64,000 nucleotides of DNA. It comes from Comamonas sp. BIGb0124 (GTDB lineage Bacteria; Pseudomonadota; Gammaproteobacteria; Burkholderiales; Burkholderiaceae_C). Below are positions 43,068 to 52,055 of this stretch, one piece after another (the stretch's first letter is position 1; each line of letters starts with the position of its first letter). Made by a program: the position numbers and the translations under genes. Below the pieces are notes generated by a model. It ran no database searches. It was not told the DNA's origin and saw only the letters and a program-made list of their open reading frames with translations. Location: assembly GCF_003752175.1 (NCBI RefSeq), contig NZ_RJVF01000008.1, positions 1,050,073 through 1,114,072 on the forward strand, given 5' to 3'.

Positions 43068-43730
43068 ATGCTCATTCAACTCGACTTCATGACCGTGCTC
43101 AGCCAGTGGCCCCTGCTGGCAACCGGCGTGGCATGGACGCTCGGCCTGACGGCCATCGCCACCGTGCTCGGCACGCTGCTGGGCGTCGCCTGCGCCTGGG
43201 CCCGCTCGCAGGGCCCTTCGGCTCTGCGCTGGATCGCGGGCAGCTATGTGGAGCTGATCCGCAACACGCCCTTCATCGTCCAGCTGTTCTTCATCTTTTT
43301 CGGCCTGCCGGCAGCCGGCGTCAAGCTCTCGCCGCTGACCGCCTCCATCCTGGCCATGGTCATCAATCTCGGCGCGTACGCCACCGAGATCATCCGCGCC
43401 GGCATCGAAGCCACGCCGCGTGGCCAGATCGAAGCGGCCCAGAGCCTGGCGCTGGGCCGTCTGCAGATTTTCACGCGCGTCATCATCCCGCCGGCGTTGC
43501 GCAAGGTCTGGCCCGCACTGGTGAGCCAGATCATCATCGTGATGCTGGGTTCGGCCGTCTGCAGCCAGATCTCGACCGAGGAGCTGAGCTACGCCGCCAA
43601 TCTGATCCAGAGCCGCAACTTCCGCGCTTTCGAGGCCTACATCGTGGCCACGCTGGTCTACCTGGCCCTGGCCGTCGCCATCCGCCGACTCCTCAACTGG
43701 ATCGGCCCTCGTTTCCTGTTCGGCCGCTGA
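43068..43730 (+). CDS. Amino-acid ABC transporter permease (HisM/GlnP family), first
   Basis: A 220-residue inner-membrane protein with about five spans. The conserved opening is WPLLATGVAWTLGLTAIATVLG. ELIRNTPFIVQLFFIFFGLP and YATEIIRAGIEATPRGQIEAAQSLALG (the EAA loop that contacts the ATPase) are both present. The start MLIQLDF at 43068 has a weak ribosome binding site; a 141-base gap precedes it. It pairs with the second permease. Confidence 0.94.
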   Translation: MLIQLDFMTVLSQWPLLATGVAWTLGLTAIATVLGTLLGVACAWARSQGPSALRWIAGSYVELIRNTPFIVQLFFIFFGLPAAGVKLSPLTASILAMVINLGAYATEIIRAGIEATPRGQIEAAQSLALGRLQIFTRVIIPPALRKVWPALVSQIIIVMLGSAVCSQISTEELSYAANLIQSRNFRAFEAYIVATLVYLALAVAIRRLLNWIGPRFLFGR

Positions 43731-43749
43731 CCCGGAGTTATTTTTAGCC

Positions 43750-44403
43750 ATGGTTGACTTCACCCTCTGGGACATTTTCCGCAACCTGCTGCTGGCAGCC
43801 CGCTGGACCGTCGTGCTCTCGCTCATCGCCTTCGTCGGCGGCGGCATCGTCGGACTGGCGCTGCTCGTGGCCCGCCTGGGCGGCGGCCGCATCGCCGAAC
43901 GGCTGGTCGGCGCCTACATCCAGCTCTTCCAGGGCACGCCGTTGCTGATGCAGCTGTTCCTGATGTATTTTGGTCTGGCCCTGTTCGGCATCGAGACTTC
44001 GGCCTGGACTTCGGCGGCCCTGGCGCTCACGTTCTACACCAGCGCCTTCCTCACCGAGATCTGGCGCGGCTGCGTCGCCGCCATCCCCAAGGGTCAATGG
44101 GAGGCCGCGCAGAGCCTGGCCATGAGCTTCGGCGAACTGCTGCGCCATGTGGTGCTGCCGCAGGCGCTCAAGATCGCCGTGCCGCCCACCGTCGGTTTCC
44201 TGGTCCAGGTGATCAAGGGCACGGCGCTGGCCTCGGTGATCGGCTTCGTCGAGCTCACCAAGGCCGGCGGCATGATCTCCAACGTCACCTACCAACCGCT
44301 GCTCGTCTTTGCAGCCGTGGCCCTGATCTATTTTGTGCTGTGCTTCCCCGTGAGCCTGTACGCCAAGACACTTGAAAGGAAAATCCATGCAGGCCGCCAC
44401 TGA
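43750..44403 (+). CDS. Amino-acid ABC transporter permease, second
   Basis: A 217-residue inner-membrane protein homologous to the first permease. Core elements are WTVVLSLIAFVGGGIVGLALLV, YIQLFQGTPLLMQLFLMYFGL and the EAA loop TEIWRGCVAAIPKGQWEAAQSLAMSFG. It begins 19 bases after the first permease. Its last 17 bases overlap the ATPase gene. Confidence 0.94.
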   Translation: MVDFTLWDIFRNLLLAARWTVVLSLIAFVGGGIVGLALLVARLGGGRIAERLVGAYIQLFQGTPLLMQLFLMYFGLALFGIETSAWTSAALALTFYTSAFLTEIWRGCVAAIPKGQWEAAQSLAMSFGELLRHVVLPQALKIAVPPTVGFLVQVIKGTALASVIGFVELTKAGGMISNVTYQPLLVFAAVALIYFVLCFPVSLYAKTLERKIHAGRH

Positions 44404-45187
44404 AGCCCCCGCATCCACCGCCACCCTGGCCGAGCCGCATACCCGGCAGGGCGCGCCCATCGTGCGCGTCACGGCACTGCGCAAGTCCTACGGCACCAAC
44501 GAGGTGCTCAAGGGCATCGACCTGGATGTTCAGCGCGGCGAAGTCATCGCCATCATCGGCAAGAGCGGTTCGGGCAAAAGCACGCTGCTGCGTTGCATCA
44601 ACGGCCTGGAAGTGTTCCAGGAAGGCTCGCTCACCGTCGACGGCAAACCCTTGCTGTACGACAGCGCCATGGCGATGCGCGAACTGCGCCAGCGCGTGGG
44701 CATGATCTTCCAGCAGTTCAACCTCTTCCCTCACCTCAGCGTGGGCCGCAACGTGATGTTGGCGCCCATGCTGGTCAAGAAAAAGAACAGCAGCGAGAAC
44801 ACCCAGCGCGCCCGCGTGCTGCTCGAGCGCGTCGGTCTGGCCGAGAAGTTCGACGCCATGCCCGACCAGCTTTCGGGCGGCCAGCAGCAGCGTGTGGCCA
44901 TCGCCCGCGCACTGGCGATGGACCCGGCGGTGCTGCTGTGCGACGAGATCACCAGCGCGCTCGACCCGGAACTGGTGGGCGAAGTGCTGCGCGTGGTCGA
45001 ATCGCTCGCCGCCGAAGGCATGACGCTGCTGATGGTGACGCATGAAATGAGCTTTGCCCGCAAGGTGAGCGACCGTGTCATCTTCATGCATCAGGGCCGT
45101 GTGCACGAGATGGGTCCGCCCAACGAGATCTTCGGCAATCCCCGCACGCCCGAACTGCAGCAATTCCTGTCCTCGCTGCATGACTGA
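44387..45187 (+). CDS. Amino-acid ABC transporter ATP-binding protein (GlnQ/HisP type)
   Basis: A 266-residue ATPase. Walker A is [10 protein letters not shown]-loop [12 protein letters not shown], signature [16 protein letters not shown], Walker [15 protein letters not shown] and the switch His in [12 protein letters not shown]. An N-terminal extension of about 25 residues is rich in Ala and Thr. The start is the ATG at 44387, with AAAGGAAAA just upstream, inside the end of the permease gene. It completes a full polar amino-acid importer, and a strong terminator follows. Confidence 0.95.
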   Translation: MQAATEAPASTATLAEPHTRQGAPIVRVTALRKSYGTNEVLKGIDLDVQRGEVIAIIGKSGSGKSTLLRCINGLEVFQEGSLTVDGKPLLYDSAMAMRELRQRVGMIFQQFNLFPHLSVGRNVMLAPMLVKKKNSSENTQRARVLLERVGLAEKFDAMPDQLSGGQQQRVAIARALAMDPAVLLCDEITSALDPELVGEVLRVVESLAAEGMTLLMVTHEMSFARKVSDRVIFMHQGRVHEMGPPNEIFGNPRTPELQQFLSSLHD

Positions 45188-45495
45188 GTGCGTCAGTCGG
45201 ATGTTGGACATTTGACAAGCGGCCCCTGCTGTGCAAGCGCAGGCAGGGCAACCCCACAGCGGGCCACCGCTGTCCCGGCCCCCCGGCGGCACCAGTCCCG
45301 CCGGGGGCGCTTCTTTTTTTGAAACCGGTATCAGTACCGAAGCCGTCGTCCGGAATGACGGCAGGCCGTTGCGCGGGTATCGCCACGGTTCGGCGGACAG
45401 GGGTCAGACAGCGCCGCTTGCGAACATCAGAAAAATTGCCTAAAGTCTGCTGCGACGCAACAAAGCTTCCCTTGTTTCCGAAAGCCCGATCCGCC
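45188..45495. other. Intergenic region after the ABC operon
   Basis: It contains the operon's terminator in its first half. The second half (about 45,325-45,495) shows no supported gene and probably carries the promoter of the small gene at 45496. Confidence 0.5.
45280..45320 (+). terminator. Intrinsic terminator of the amino-acid ABC operon
   Basis: CCCCCGGCGG at 45280-45289 and CCGCCGGGGG at 45298-45307 form a 10-bp GC stem, followed after CGC by TTCTTTTTTT (45311-45320). Confidence 0.88.
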
Positions 45496-45738
45496 ATGTT
45501 GCAAAACGTTTGCCAAGCCGAATTCGCCGACCAGGACACCGTGATCAACCTCGACTGCGCCCGCACCGCCTCGCTGGTGCGCGCACTCGACGGTTGCATG
45601 CATCCGCGCGTCGGGCGCCTGATGCGCCAGATCAGCGAAGCCGTGGGCGACGAGGACTTCAAACGGCTGGCCGGCGAAGTGAAATACCTTCTGACACTCA
45701 CTTTTGGCGAAGCCGAGGCTCAACGTCGCCTACAATAG
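45496..45738 (+). CDS. Small hypothetical protein upstream of SRP RNA
   Basis: An 80-residue soluble protein (MLQNVCQAEFADQDTVINLD and onward), Asp/Glu/Arg rich and probably helical, with two Cys and no known motif. There is no strong ribosome binding site. Its stop lies six bases before the SRP RNA start, and the SRP RNA -10 element overlaps its last codons. The tight fit and good codon use suggest it is real. I cannot name a function. Confidence 0.55.
   Translation: MLQNVCQAEFADQDTVINLDCARTASLVRALDGCMHPRVGRLMRQISEAVGDEDFKRLAGEVKYLLTLTFGEAEAQRRLQ
45731..45736 (+). promoter_or_regulatory. -10 element of the SRP RNA gene
   Basis: TACAAT ends seven bases before the predicted 5' end of the RNA at 45744. 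A convincing -35 at 16-18 bases is not seen, so the upstream element may be weak. Confidence 0.55.
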
Positions 45739-45743
45739 ACCTC

Positions 45744-45837
45744 GACGGGCCTTCCCGCATGGCTAAGCAGCCAACCGGGTCAGGTGGGGAACCAAGCAGC
45801 CCTAACTGTGGCGTCAGTGCCGGGGTCAAGGCTCGTC
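45744..45837 (+). ncRNA. ffs: Signal recognition particle RNA, small bacterial (4.5S) type
   Basis: The conserved tip is present: GGTCAGGTGGGGAACCAAGC, then AGCCC, with the Ffh-binding GGTCAGG and AGCAGCC elements as in E. coli 4.5S RNA. The ends GACGGGCCTT (45744-45753) and AAGGCTCGTC (45828-45837) pair over ten positions with one G-U. This gives the expected single hairpin of about 94 bases. With Ffh it targets membrane proteins to the Sec machinery. Confidence 0.93.
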
Positions 45838-46077
45838 ACCTTCCATTCTTTCCAGTGTGCATGCAGCGGCAGAAGCAACGCTTCTCGGCCTGATCCACCT
45901 CTTCGAGACGTCCATCAAGGTCGTCGCAGCGGTCATCCATCGGCGATGGCTGCACAGATCCCCCTCCGATTCCGCACCACCGCAGCCGTCGAGATCGCCT
46001 TGACGGGATGGGCAAGGGCGCCAGGCCTCCGGATCATCCGATCCCAGAGGGGAATCGCAGTCTAGAATGCTCCATTT

Positions 46078-46106
46078 TGCAGCCGCTCGGGCTGCATTTC
46101 TTTTCC
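46078..46106 (+). promoter_or_regulatory. 5' leader hairpin with T-rich tail before the FKBP gene
   Basis: TGCAGCC (46078-46084), a 5-base loop, GGCTGCA (46090-46096), then TTTCTTTTCC. A -10-like TAGAAT at 46063-46068 would place the transcription start just before it. It is either a terminator of upstream transcription or a leader element; which one is open. Confidence 0.5.
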
Positions 46107-46133
46107 GACTCTTACCACTTGAGGACGCCCTCC

Positions 46134-46487
46134 ATGACCACCACGCCCTCCGGCCTGCAATACGAAGACACCACCGTCGGCACCGGCGACGCCGCCAAGC
46201 CCGGCCAGTACGTCACCGTCCATTACACCGGCTGGCTCTACCAGGACGGACAGCAAGGCGCCAAGTTCGACTCGAGCAAGGACCGCAACGACCCGTTCGT
46301 GTTCCCCCTGGGCGCAGGCCATGTGATCAAGGGCTGGGACGAAGGCGTGGCCGGCATGCAGGTCGGCGGCAAGCGCACGCTCATCATTCCGGCCAGCCTG
46401 GGCTATGGCGCACGTGGCGCCGGCGGCGTGATCCCCCCCAACGCCACGCTGAAGTTCGACGTCGAACTGCTGGGCGTCCAGGGCTGA
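46134..46487 (+). CDS. FKBP-type peptidyl-prolyl cis-trans isomerase
   Basis: A 117-residue single-domain FKBP that speeds proline isomerisation. SGLQYEDTTVGTGDAAKPGQ, VTVHYTGWLYQDG, FDSSKDRNDPFVFPLGAGHVIKGWDEGVAGMQVGGKRTLIIPASLGYGARG and VIPPNATLKFDVELLGV are all canonical (the third cited by position, residues about 44-95). The active-site Y, D, F, W and Y are all in place. No signal peptide, so it is cytoplasmic. It precedes the grpE-dnaK-dnaJ cluster but has its own promoter and hairpins between. Confidence 0.95.
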   Translation: MTTTPSGLQYEDTTVGTGDAAKPGQYVTVHYTGWLYQDGQQGAKFDSSKDRNDPFVFPLGAGHVIKGWDEGVAGMQVGGKRTLIIPASLGYGARGAGGVIPPNATLKFDVELLGVQG

Positions 46488-46497
46488 TCCCCGCCCC

Positions 46498-46576
46498 GAG
46501 GGCATCCGTGCGATGCCCTCCCGTGCCGCACGCTGCGGCACGTCGCTGCCACCGCCCGCCTCGGCGCTGTGGCAGC
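46498..46576. repeat. Three consecutive perfect hairpins between the FKBP gene and grpE
   Basis: Stem 1: GAGGGCATC (46498-46506) with GATGCCCTC (46512-46520). Stem 2: CGTGCCGCA (46522-46530) with TGCGGCACG (46534-46542). Stem 3: GCTGCCAC (46545-46552) with GTGGCAGC (46569-46576). No T-tract follows any of them. They could act as a termination or processing barrier. Confidence 0.75.
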
Positions 46577-46604
46577 GCCCCTGCCTGACCTGCCTGGCCG
46601 CGCT

Positions 46605-46631
46605 CTTGAAATCACCGCCGCGACCCCTAGG
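46605..46631 (+). promoter_or_regulatory. Sigma-32 (RpoH) type promoter of grpE
   Basis: CTTGAAA at 46605-46611, a 12-base spacer, and CCCCTAGG at 46624-46631. The consensus for RpoH is CTTGAAA and CCCCATnT with 11-16 bases between. It stands 38 bases before the grpE start. Confidence 0.8.
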
Positions 46632-46668
46632 TTGAGAGCTGTCTCTTCTTTTTATTTCCGTTCCAACC

Positions 46669-47250
46669 ATGTCAGACCTCGAGAAAAACCCGTCTGCAGC
46701 CGCGCCCGCCACCGAGGCTCCTGCTGCCGCGGACGCTCCTTTTTCCCTTGAAGAAGCCGAGGCCGCGCTGGCCGCCAACCAAGACGAGCTGGCCACCCTC
46801 ACCGGCCAGATCGATGCCTTGAAGGCCAAGAACGCCGAGCTGGCCGACCAGGTCCTGCGCGCGCAGGCCGACGCCCAGAACACCCGCCGCCGGGCCGAAG
46901 AAGACGTGGCCAAGGCCCGCAAGTTCGGTGTCGAGAGCTTCGCCGAAAGCCTGCTGCCCGTGGCGGACAGCCTCGAAGCCGGCTTGGCCAGCGGCAACGC
47001 GACCATCGAGCAACTGCGCGAAGGCACACAAGTCACGCTCAACCAGCTCAAGCAGGCCCTCGAGCGCAACAAGGTCATCGCCATCGAGCCGGCCGCCGGC
47101 ACGCGGTTCGATCCGCACCAGCACCAGGCCATCTCGGTGGTGCCGGCCCAGCAGGACCCGAACACCGTCGTCGCGGTGCTGCAGAAGGGCTACCTCATCG
47201 CCGACCGCGTGCTGCGTCCGGCGCTGGTGACCGTCACCGCACCGGCCTGA
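46669..47250 (+). CDS. grpE: GrpE, nucleotide exchange factor of DnaK
   Basis: A 193-residue dimeric cochaperone. The N-terminus is a long coiled coil ([20 protein letters not shown] and onward). The core has [21 protein letters not shown] and [12 protein letters not shown]. The C-terminal beta domain includes [20 protein letters not shown] and [20 protein letters not shown]. It is placed at the head of the heat-shock cluster behind an RpoH promoter. Confidence 0.97.
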   Translation: MSDLEKNPSAAAPATEAPAAADAPFSLEEAEAALAANQDELATLTGQIDALKAKNAELADQVLRAQADAQNTRRRAEEDVAKARKFGVESFAESLLPVADSLEAGLASGNATIEQLREGTQVTLNQLKQALERNKVIAIEPAAGTRFDPHQHQAISVVPAQQDPNTVVAVLQKGYLIADRVLRPALVTVTAPA

Positions 47251-47298
47251 TCGGCCTCGACACATCGATCGAAAGAAACCCGACAGCGCCGCGGCCCT

Positions 47299-47326
47299 CT
47301 TGAAAACGAGTCCCGCAGCCGCAGAT
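47299..47326 (+). promoter_or_regulatory. Possible second sigma-32 promoter, before dnaK
   Basis: CTTGAAA at 47299-47305 and, after 13 bases, CCGCAGAT at 47319-47326. The -35 is perfect, the -10 only partial. It would give dnaK its own heat-shock start 37 bases before the ATG. Confidence 0.5.
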
Positions 47327-47363
47327 CGGATTCAGACTGAACCTTTTAGATACTGGAAAAAAC

Positions 47364-49295
47364 ATGGGAAGAATCATCGGCATCGACCTGGGCACCACCA
47401 ACTCCTGCGTGGCTGTGCTTGAAGGCAACACCCCCAAAGTCATCGAGAACTCCGAAGGCGCGCGCACCACGCCGTCCATCATCGCCTATCAGGAAGACGG
47501 CGAAGTGCTGGTCGGCGCCTCGGCCAAGCGCCAGGCGGTCACCAATCCGCGCAACACGCTGTACGCCGTGAAGCGCCTGATCGGCCGCAAGTTCACCGAG
47601 AAGGAAGTGCAGAAGGACATCGACCTGATGCCCTACACCATCGCGGCCGCCGACAACGGCGACGCCTGGGTGGAAGTGCGCGGCAAGAAGCTCGCACCGC
47701 CCCAGGTCAGCGCCGAGGTGCTGCGCAAGATGAAGAAGACTGCCGAGGACTACCTGGGCGAGCCCGTCACCGAAGCCGTGATCACCGTCCCGGCCTACTT
47801 CAACGACGCCCAGCGCCAGGCCACCAAGGATGCCGGCCGCATCGCCGGCCTCGAAGTCAAGCGCATCATCAACGAACCCACCGCGGCGGCCCTGGCCTTC
47901 GGCCTGGACAAGCAGGACAAGGGCGACCGCAAGATCGCCGTGTATGACCTGGGCGGCGGCACGTTCGACGTCTCCATCATCGAGATCGCCGACGTGGACG
48001 GCGAGAAGCAGTTCGAAGTGCTGTCGACCAACGGCGACACCTTCCTGGGCGGCGAAGATTTCGACCAGCGCATCATCGACTACATCATCGGCGAGTTCAA
48101 GAAGGAACAGGGCGTCGACCTGTCCAAGGACGTGCTGGCCCTGCAACGCCTGAAGGAAGCCGCCGAAAAGGCCAAGATCGAGCTCTCCAACAGCACGCAG
48201 ACCGACATCAACCTGCCCTACATCACCGCCGACGCATCGGGCCCCAAGCACCTGAACCTCAAGCTCACGCGTGCCAAGCTCGAATCGCTGGTGGAAGACC
48301 TGATCGCCCGTTCGATCGAACCCTGCCGCACCGCCATCAAGGATGCCGGCGTCAAGATCACCGACATCCAGGACGTGATCCTGGTGGGTGGCCAATCCCG
48401 CATGCCCAAGGTGCAGGAGAAGGTCAAGGAGTTCTTCGGCAAGGAACCGCGCCGTGACATCAACCCCGACGAAGCCGTGGCCGTGGGTGCCGCGATTCAG
48501 GGCCAGGTGCTGTCGGGCGACCGCAAGGACGTGCTGCTGCTGGACGTGACGCCGCTGTCCCTGGGCATCGAGACCCTGGGTGGCGTGATGACCAAGATGA
48601 TCGGCAAGAACACGACCATCCCGACCAAGTTCGCACAGACCTTCTCGACCGCCGACGACAACCAGCCGGCCGTGACGATCAAGGTGTTCCAGGGTGAACG
48701 CGAGATCGCTGCCGCCAACAAGGCACTGGGCGAGTTCAACCTCGAAGGCATCGCTCCGGCTGCACGCGGCACGCCGCAGATCGAGGTCTCGTTCGACATC
48801 GATGCCAACGGCATCCTGAACGTCAGCGCCAAGGACAAGGGCACGGGCAAGGAAAACAAGATCACCATCAAGGCCAACTCGGGTCTGTCGGAAGACGAGA
48901 TCCAGGCCATGGTCAAGGATGCCGAGCTGAACGCCGTCGAGGACAAGAAGAAACTCGAACTGGTGCAGGCCCGCAACCAGGCCGAAGCGCTGGTGCACAG
49001 CACCCGCAAGGCGCTGGGCGAGCACGGCGACAAGCTCGAGGCGGCCGAGAAGGAAAAGATCGAAGCGGCCATCAAGGACACCGAAGAAGCGCTCAAGGGC
49101 GAAGACAAGGCCGTCATCGAAGCCAAGTCGACCGCCCTGCTCGAAGCCAGCCAGAAGCTGGGCGAGAAGGTGTATGCCGACGCGCAGGCTACCGCTGCAG
49201 GCGCCGACGGCGCCACACCGGGCGCGCAGGCTGCGTCCGCACCGGCCGACGACAATGTCGTCGACGCCGAAGTCAAGGAAGTGAAGAAGGACTGA
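47364..49295 (+). CDS. dnaK: Chaperone DnaK (Hsp70)
   Basis: A 643-residue ATP-driven chaperone. The ATPase has [16 protein letters not shown] at residues 5-20, the [14 protein letters not shown] phosphate loop and the [15 protein letters not shown] [14 protein letters not shown]. The linker [13 protein letters not shown] leads to the substrate domain with [17 protein letters not shown]. The lid helices and Gly/Ala-rich tail end in EVKEVKKD. It follows grpE by 113 bases. Confidence 0.98.
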   Translation: MGRIIGIDLGTTNSCVAVLEGNTPKVIENSEGARTTPSIIAYQEDGEVLVGASAKRQAVTNPRNTLYAVKRLIGRKFTEKEVQKDIDLMPYTIAAADNGDAWVEVRGKKLAPPQVSAEVLRKMKKTAEDYLGEPVTEAVITVPAYFNDAQRQATKDAGRIAGLEVKRIINEPTAAALAFGLDKQDKGDRKIAVYDLGGGTFDVSIIEIADVDGEKQFEVLSTNGDTFLGGEDFDQRIIDYIIGEFKKEQGVDLSKDVLALQRLKEAAEKAKIELSNSTQTDINLPYITADASGPKHLNLKLTRAKLESLVEDLIARSIEPCRTAIKDAGVKITDIQDVILVGGQSRMPKVQEKVKEFFGKEPRRDINPDEAVAVGAAIQGQVLSGDRKDVLLLDVTPLSLGIETLGGVMTKMIGKNTTIPTKFAQTFSTADDNQPAVTIKVFQGEREIAAANKALGEFNLEGIAPAARGTPQIEVSFDIDANGILNVSAKDKGTGKENKITIKANSGLSEDEIQAMVKDAELNAVEDKKKLELVQARNQAEALVHSTRKALGEHGDKLEAAEKEKIEAAIKDTEEALKGEDKAVIEAKSTALLEASQKLGEKVYADAQATAAGADGATPGAQAASAPADDNVVDAEVKEVKKD

Positions 49296-49313
49296 TCCTT
49301 CATGTGATGCGCC

Positions 49314-49351
49314 AAGGCTGGACGGACCCTTCACCGGGTCTCTCCAGCCTT
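49314..49351 (+). terminator. Strong hairpin between dnaK and dnaJ
   Basis: AAGGCTGGA (49314-49322) pairs with TCCAGCCTT (49343-49351), and inside it GACCC pairs with GGGTC. It has no good T-tract. It may weaken read-through so that less DnaJ than DnaK is made, or shield the dnaK 3' end. Confidence 0.6.
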
Positions 49352-49466
49352 ACGCGCTTATGAAACCCTGGCGACCGCGCACGACCTGTGCGGCCGCTCC
49401 ACCGAATCCGGGCACGCCACGATCCCGTCCGGACTCCCGCACACAGCAGCAAGCAGCAAGTCAGCC

Positions 49467-50609
49467 ATGGCCACCAAACGCGACTATTACGAGGTTCTGG
49501 GCGTCGCCAAGAACGCAAGCGACGACGACATCAAGAAGGCTTATCGCAAGCTTGCGATGAAGCATCACCCCGACCGCAACCAGGGCGATGCCGCCAAGAA
49601 AGCCGAAGAGCAGTTCAAGGAGGTCAAGGAGGCCTACGAAATGCTCTCCGATGCCGACAAGCGCGCAGCCTACGACCGGTTTGGCCATGCGGGCGTGGAC
49701 CCGAACATGCGCGGCGGCATGGGCGGCGGTGCCGAAGGCTTCGGCGGTTTTGCCGAGGCGTTCGGCGACATCTTCGGCGACGTCTTCGGTGGCCGCGCGG
49801 GCGGCTCCCGCGGTGGCCGCCAGATGTACCGCGGCAGCGACCTGAGCTACGCCATGGAGATCACGCTCGAGGAAGCGGCTGCCGGCAAGGACACCCAGAT
49901 CCGCATCCCCAGCTGGGACGACTGCGACACCTGCCATGGCTCGGGCGCCAAACCCGGCACCAGCCCCATCACCTGCACGACCTGCCATGGCGCGGGCTCG
50001 GTGCAGATGCGCCAGGGCTTCTTTGCCGTGCAGCAGACCTGCCCGCAGTGCCATGGCACCGGCAAGATCATCCCCGAGCCCTGCACGGCCTGCCAGGGCC
50101 AGGGCAAGATCAAGAGCCACAAGACGCTGGAGATCAAGATCCCGGCCGGCATCGACGAAGGCATGCGCATCCGCAGCGTCGGCAACGGCGAGCCGGGCTC
50201 CAACGGCGGACCTCCGGGCGACCTGTTCATCGAAGTCCACATCAAGAAGCACGACGTGTTCGAGCGCGATGGCGACGATCTGCACTGCCAGGTCGCGGTG
50301 AGCGTGACCACCGCCGCGCTGGGTGGCGAGATCGAAGTGCCCAACCTGGGCGGCTCGGCCAACATCGACATCACCGAAGGCACGCAGAACGGCAAGACCT
50401 ACCGCCTGCGCGGCAAGGGCATCAAGGGCGTGCGCTCGAGCTACCCGGGCGACCTGTACTGCCACATCCTGGTCGAGACCCCGGTCAAGCTCACCGAGCA
50501 CCAACGCAAGCTGATCAAGGAACTCGACGAGTCGTTCAAGAAGGGCGGCGCCAAGCACAGCCCCTCGGACAAGAGCTGGTTCGACAAGGCCAAGGACCTG
50601 TTCAGCTAA
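49467..50609 (+). CDS. dnaJ: Chaperone DnaJ (Hsp40, type I)
   Basis: A 380-residue cochaperone. The J-domain has [36 protein letters not shown] (by its ends) with HPD near residue 33. A Gly/Phe-rich region ([22 protein letters not shown]) follows. Four CxxCxGxG zinc repeats are intact: [24 protein letters not shown] and CTACQGQG. The C-terminal substrate domains follow. It completes the grpE-dnaK-dnaJ set. Confidence 0.98.
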   Translation: MATKRDYYEVLGVAKNASDDDIKKAYRKLAMKHHPDRNQGDAAKKAEEQFKEVKEAYEMLSDADKRAAYDRFGHAGVDPNMRGGMGGGAEGFGGFAEAFGDIFGDVFGGRAGGSRGGRQMYRGSDLSYAMEITLEEAAAGKDTQIRIPSWDDCDTCHGSGAKPGTSPITCTTCHGAGSVQMRQGFFAVQQTCPQCHGTGKIIPEPCTACQGQGKIKSHKTLEIKIPAGIDEGMRIRSVGNGEPGSNGGPPGDLFIEVHIKKHDVFERDGDDLHCQVAVSVTTAALGGEIEVPNLGGSANIDITEGTQNGKTYRLRGKGIKGVRSSYPGDLYCHILVETPVKLTEHQRKLIKELDESFKKGGAKHSPSDKSWFDKAKDLFS

Positions 50610-50678
50610 GCCCGTGCGCGGGCGTCCCCGCCGCTTCGAGCACCGGGGACGTCTGGCAGGACCCGGCCGCCGCCCACT

Positions 50679-52055
50679 CTAGAACAGGCTGCCCTGCTCC
50701 ACGCCGGGCGCAGCCGCCCGCTGGTGCCGGCGTGGCCGATCCGCCGGGGCGATCTCCGGCGACAGCCACTGTTCGACCGTTTCCATCTGCGCCGCGTCCA
50801 TGCCCGAAGCGGCGTAGTAGGTGCGCCGGTTGGCCAGCACCTTCTGCACCCGCTCGAGCAGCAGATGCATGCCGTCGAGCTTCAGGCCCCACTGGCGTCC
50901 GCCGGCCAGTGCGTTGGCCAGCGAACCGATACGGCCAAGCTCCCCTTCCCAGCGCTGCTCGCCGACACCCGGCCCGATGTGCAGGCTGTGCCGGCCGTGG
51001 CCCGGCTGCGTCACCACATCGAACAGCGGCGCCAGGCGAAAGCCGTCGCCCGATCGCACGAACGCGTGGTTGCGGGCATGGTCGTCGGTATTGCGCACCA
51101 GCACGTTGAAGACCATGCGGGCGAACAGTTCGCCCATGTCGCGCGAGAAACGCACGCTGATGTGGCGGGTGATTTCGGCAATGCGGCCATAGGAATGGAG
51201 CGACGCACCGCGCGCCATGTCCATCTGGCGCATGTCGAAAGTGGCCGGCGGCGAGATCAGGGATACGGCGCTCAACGCATGCAGACGGCGCTTGACGCCA
51301 GGCTCGCGGTCGAAGCGCCGAACCAGCAGCGCGGCCTCGCCGTCGCCCAGTTCGACGATCTCGGTCTGCGGCACGGTCATGCCGATCGCCCGCGCCATTT
51401 CGAGATTGGCCCACTCCACCCGCTGCCGGCTGTACGACTCGCGTCCGCGCGGAAACTTGGCCACCCATTCGACGCCGGCCTTGTCGCGCACGACCGCCTT
51501 GGGACGGGCGCCGCCCATATCCCACGAGCGGACCAGCCGTTGCAGACCTTGCGGCTCGGCCCTGCCGCCGGCGATGACGGCCTGAGCGGCCTGGTAAAGC
51601 GCCGGCAGATCGTCGAGCCCCGGCAGGTCGAGGGGCTCGAGCGCCGGCACCGTACCGGGCGGGGAAAAGACCAGCGCCCCCAGTCCCGAGCCTTTGCCCA
51701 GGCTCAGCACCCTACCCTCGGGCAGGGCATGTCCGGGCGTGCCTTCGCTCAAGGCCATCAGCGTGCGGCCCCAGGCGTCGGGCGTGGCATCGAACAGCGC
51801 GCCCAGCAGATGGTCGCGGTGGCTGGCCACGTAGGGCCGGGCCGTGAGCGGCAGGTTGATCGGATCGAGGGCAAATGCCTGTCCGGCCCGAGCCGCTTCG
51901 ATCCAGCTGTCCGCATAGGTGAATCGGGCCTGGAAATCATCGGACTCGGCCAGATCGAGATGGCCGGCCAGGACCGGCCCCTCGTCGAGCACGGCATACA
52001 CATCGACCAGCGGTGCGACCACCTTGTCGCGGATCTTCTTGCGCGAGACGTTCAT
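50679..52055 (-). CDS. hipA: HipA-family serine/threonine kinase toxin
   Basis: A 458-residue protein kinase-like toxin; classical HipA phosphorylates glutamyl-tRNA synthetase and induces persistence. The N-subdomain has FTYADSWIEAARAGQAFALD. A Ser-containing loop is SLGKGSGLGALVF. The catalytic loop NTDDHARNHAF and the metal-binding LAPLFDVVT are intact, so the kinase is probably active. It is longer than E. coli HipA (440). Its ATG overlaps the stop of hipB by four bases. The target here may not be the same, since HipA paralogues differ. Confidence 0.93.
   Translation of the reverse strand: MNVSRKKIRDKVVAPLVDVYAVLDEGPVLAGHLDLAESDDFQARFTYADSWIEAARAGQAFALDPINLPLTARPYVASHRDHLLGALFDATPDAWGRTLMALSEGTPGHALPEGRVLSLGKGSGLGALVFSPPGTVPALEPLDLPGLDDLPALYQAAQAVIAGGRAEPQGLQRLVRSWDMGGARPKAVVRDKAGVEWVAKFPRGRESYSRQRVEWANLEMARAIGMTVPQTEIVELGDGEAALLVRRFDREPGVKRRLHALSAVSLISPPATFDMRQMDMARGASLHSYGRIAEITRHISVRFSRDMGELFARMVFNVLVRNTDDHARNHAFVRSGDGFRLAPLFDVVTQPGHGRHSLHIGPGVGEQRWEGELGRIGSLANALAGGRQWGLKLDGMHLLLERVQKVLANRRTYYAASGMDAAQMETVEQWLSPEIAPADRPRRHQRAAAPGVEQGSLF

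Noticed and set aside
45871..45885. Short hairpin AGAAGC-AAC-GCTTCT after the SRP RNA
   Set aside because: Only six pairs and no T-tract; not convincing as a terminator.
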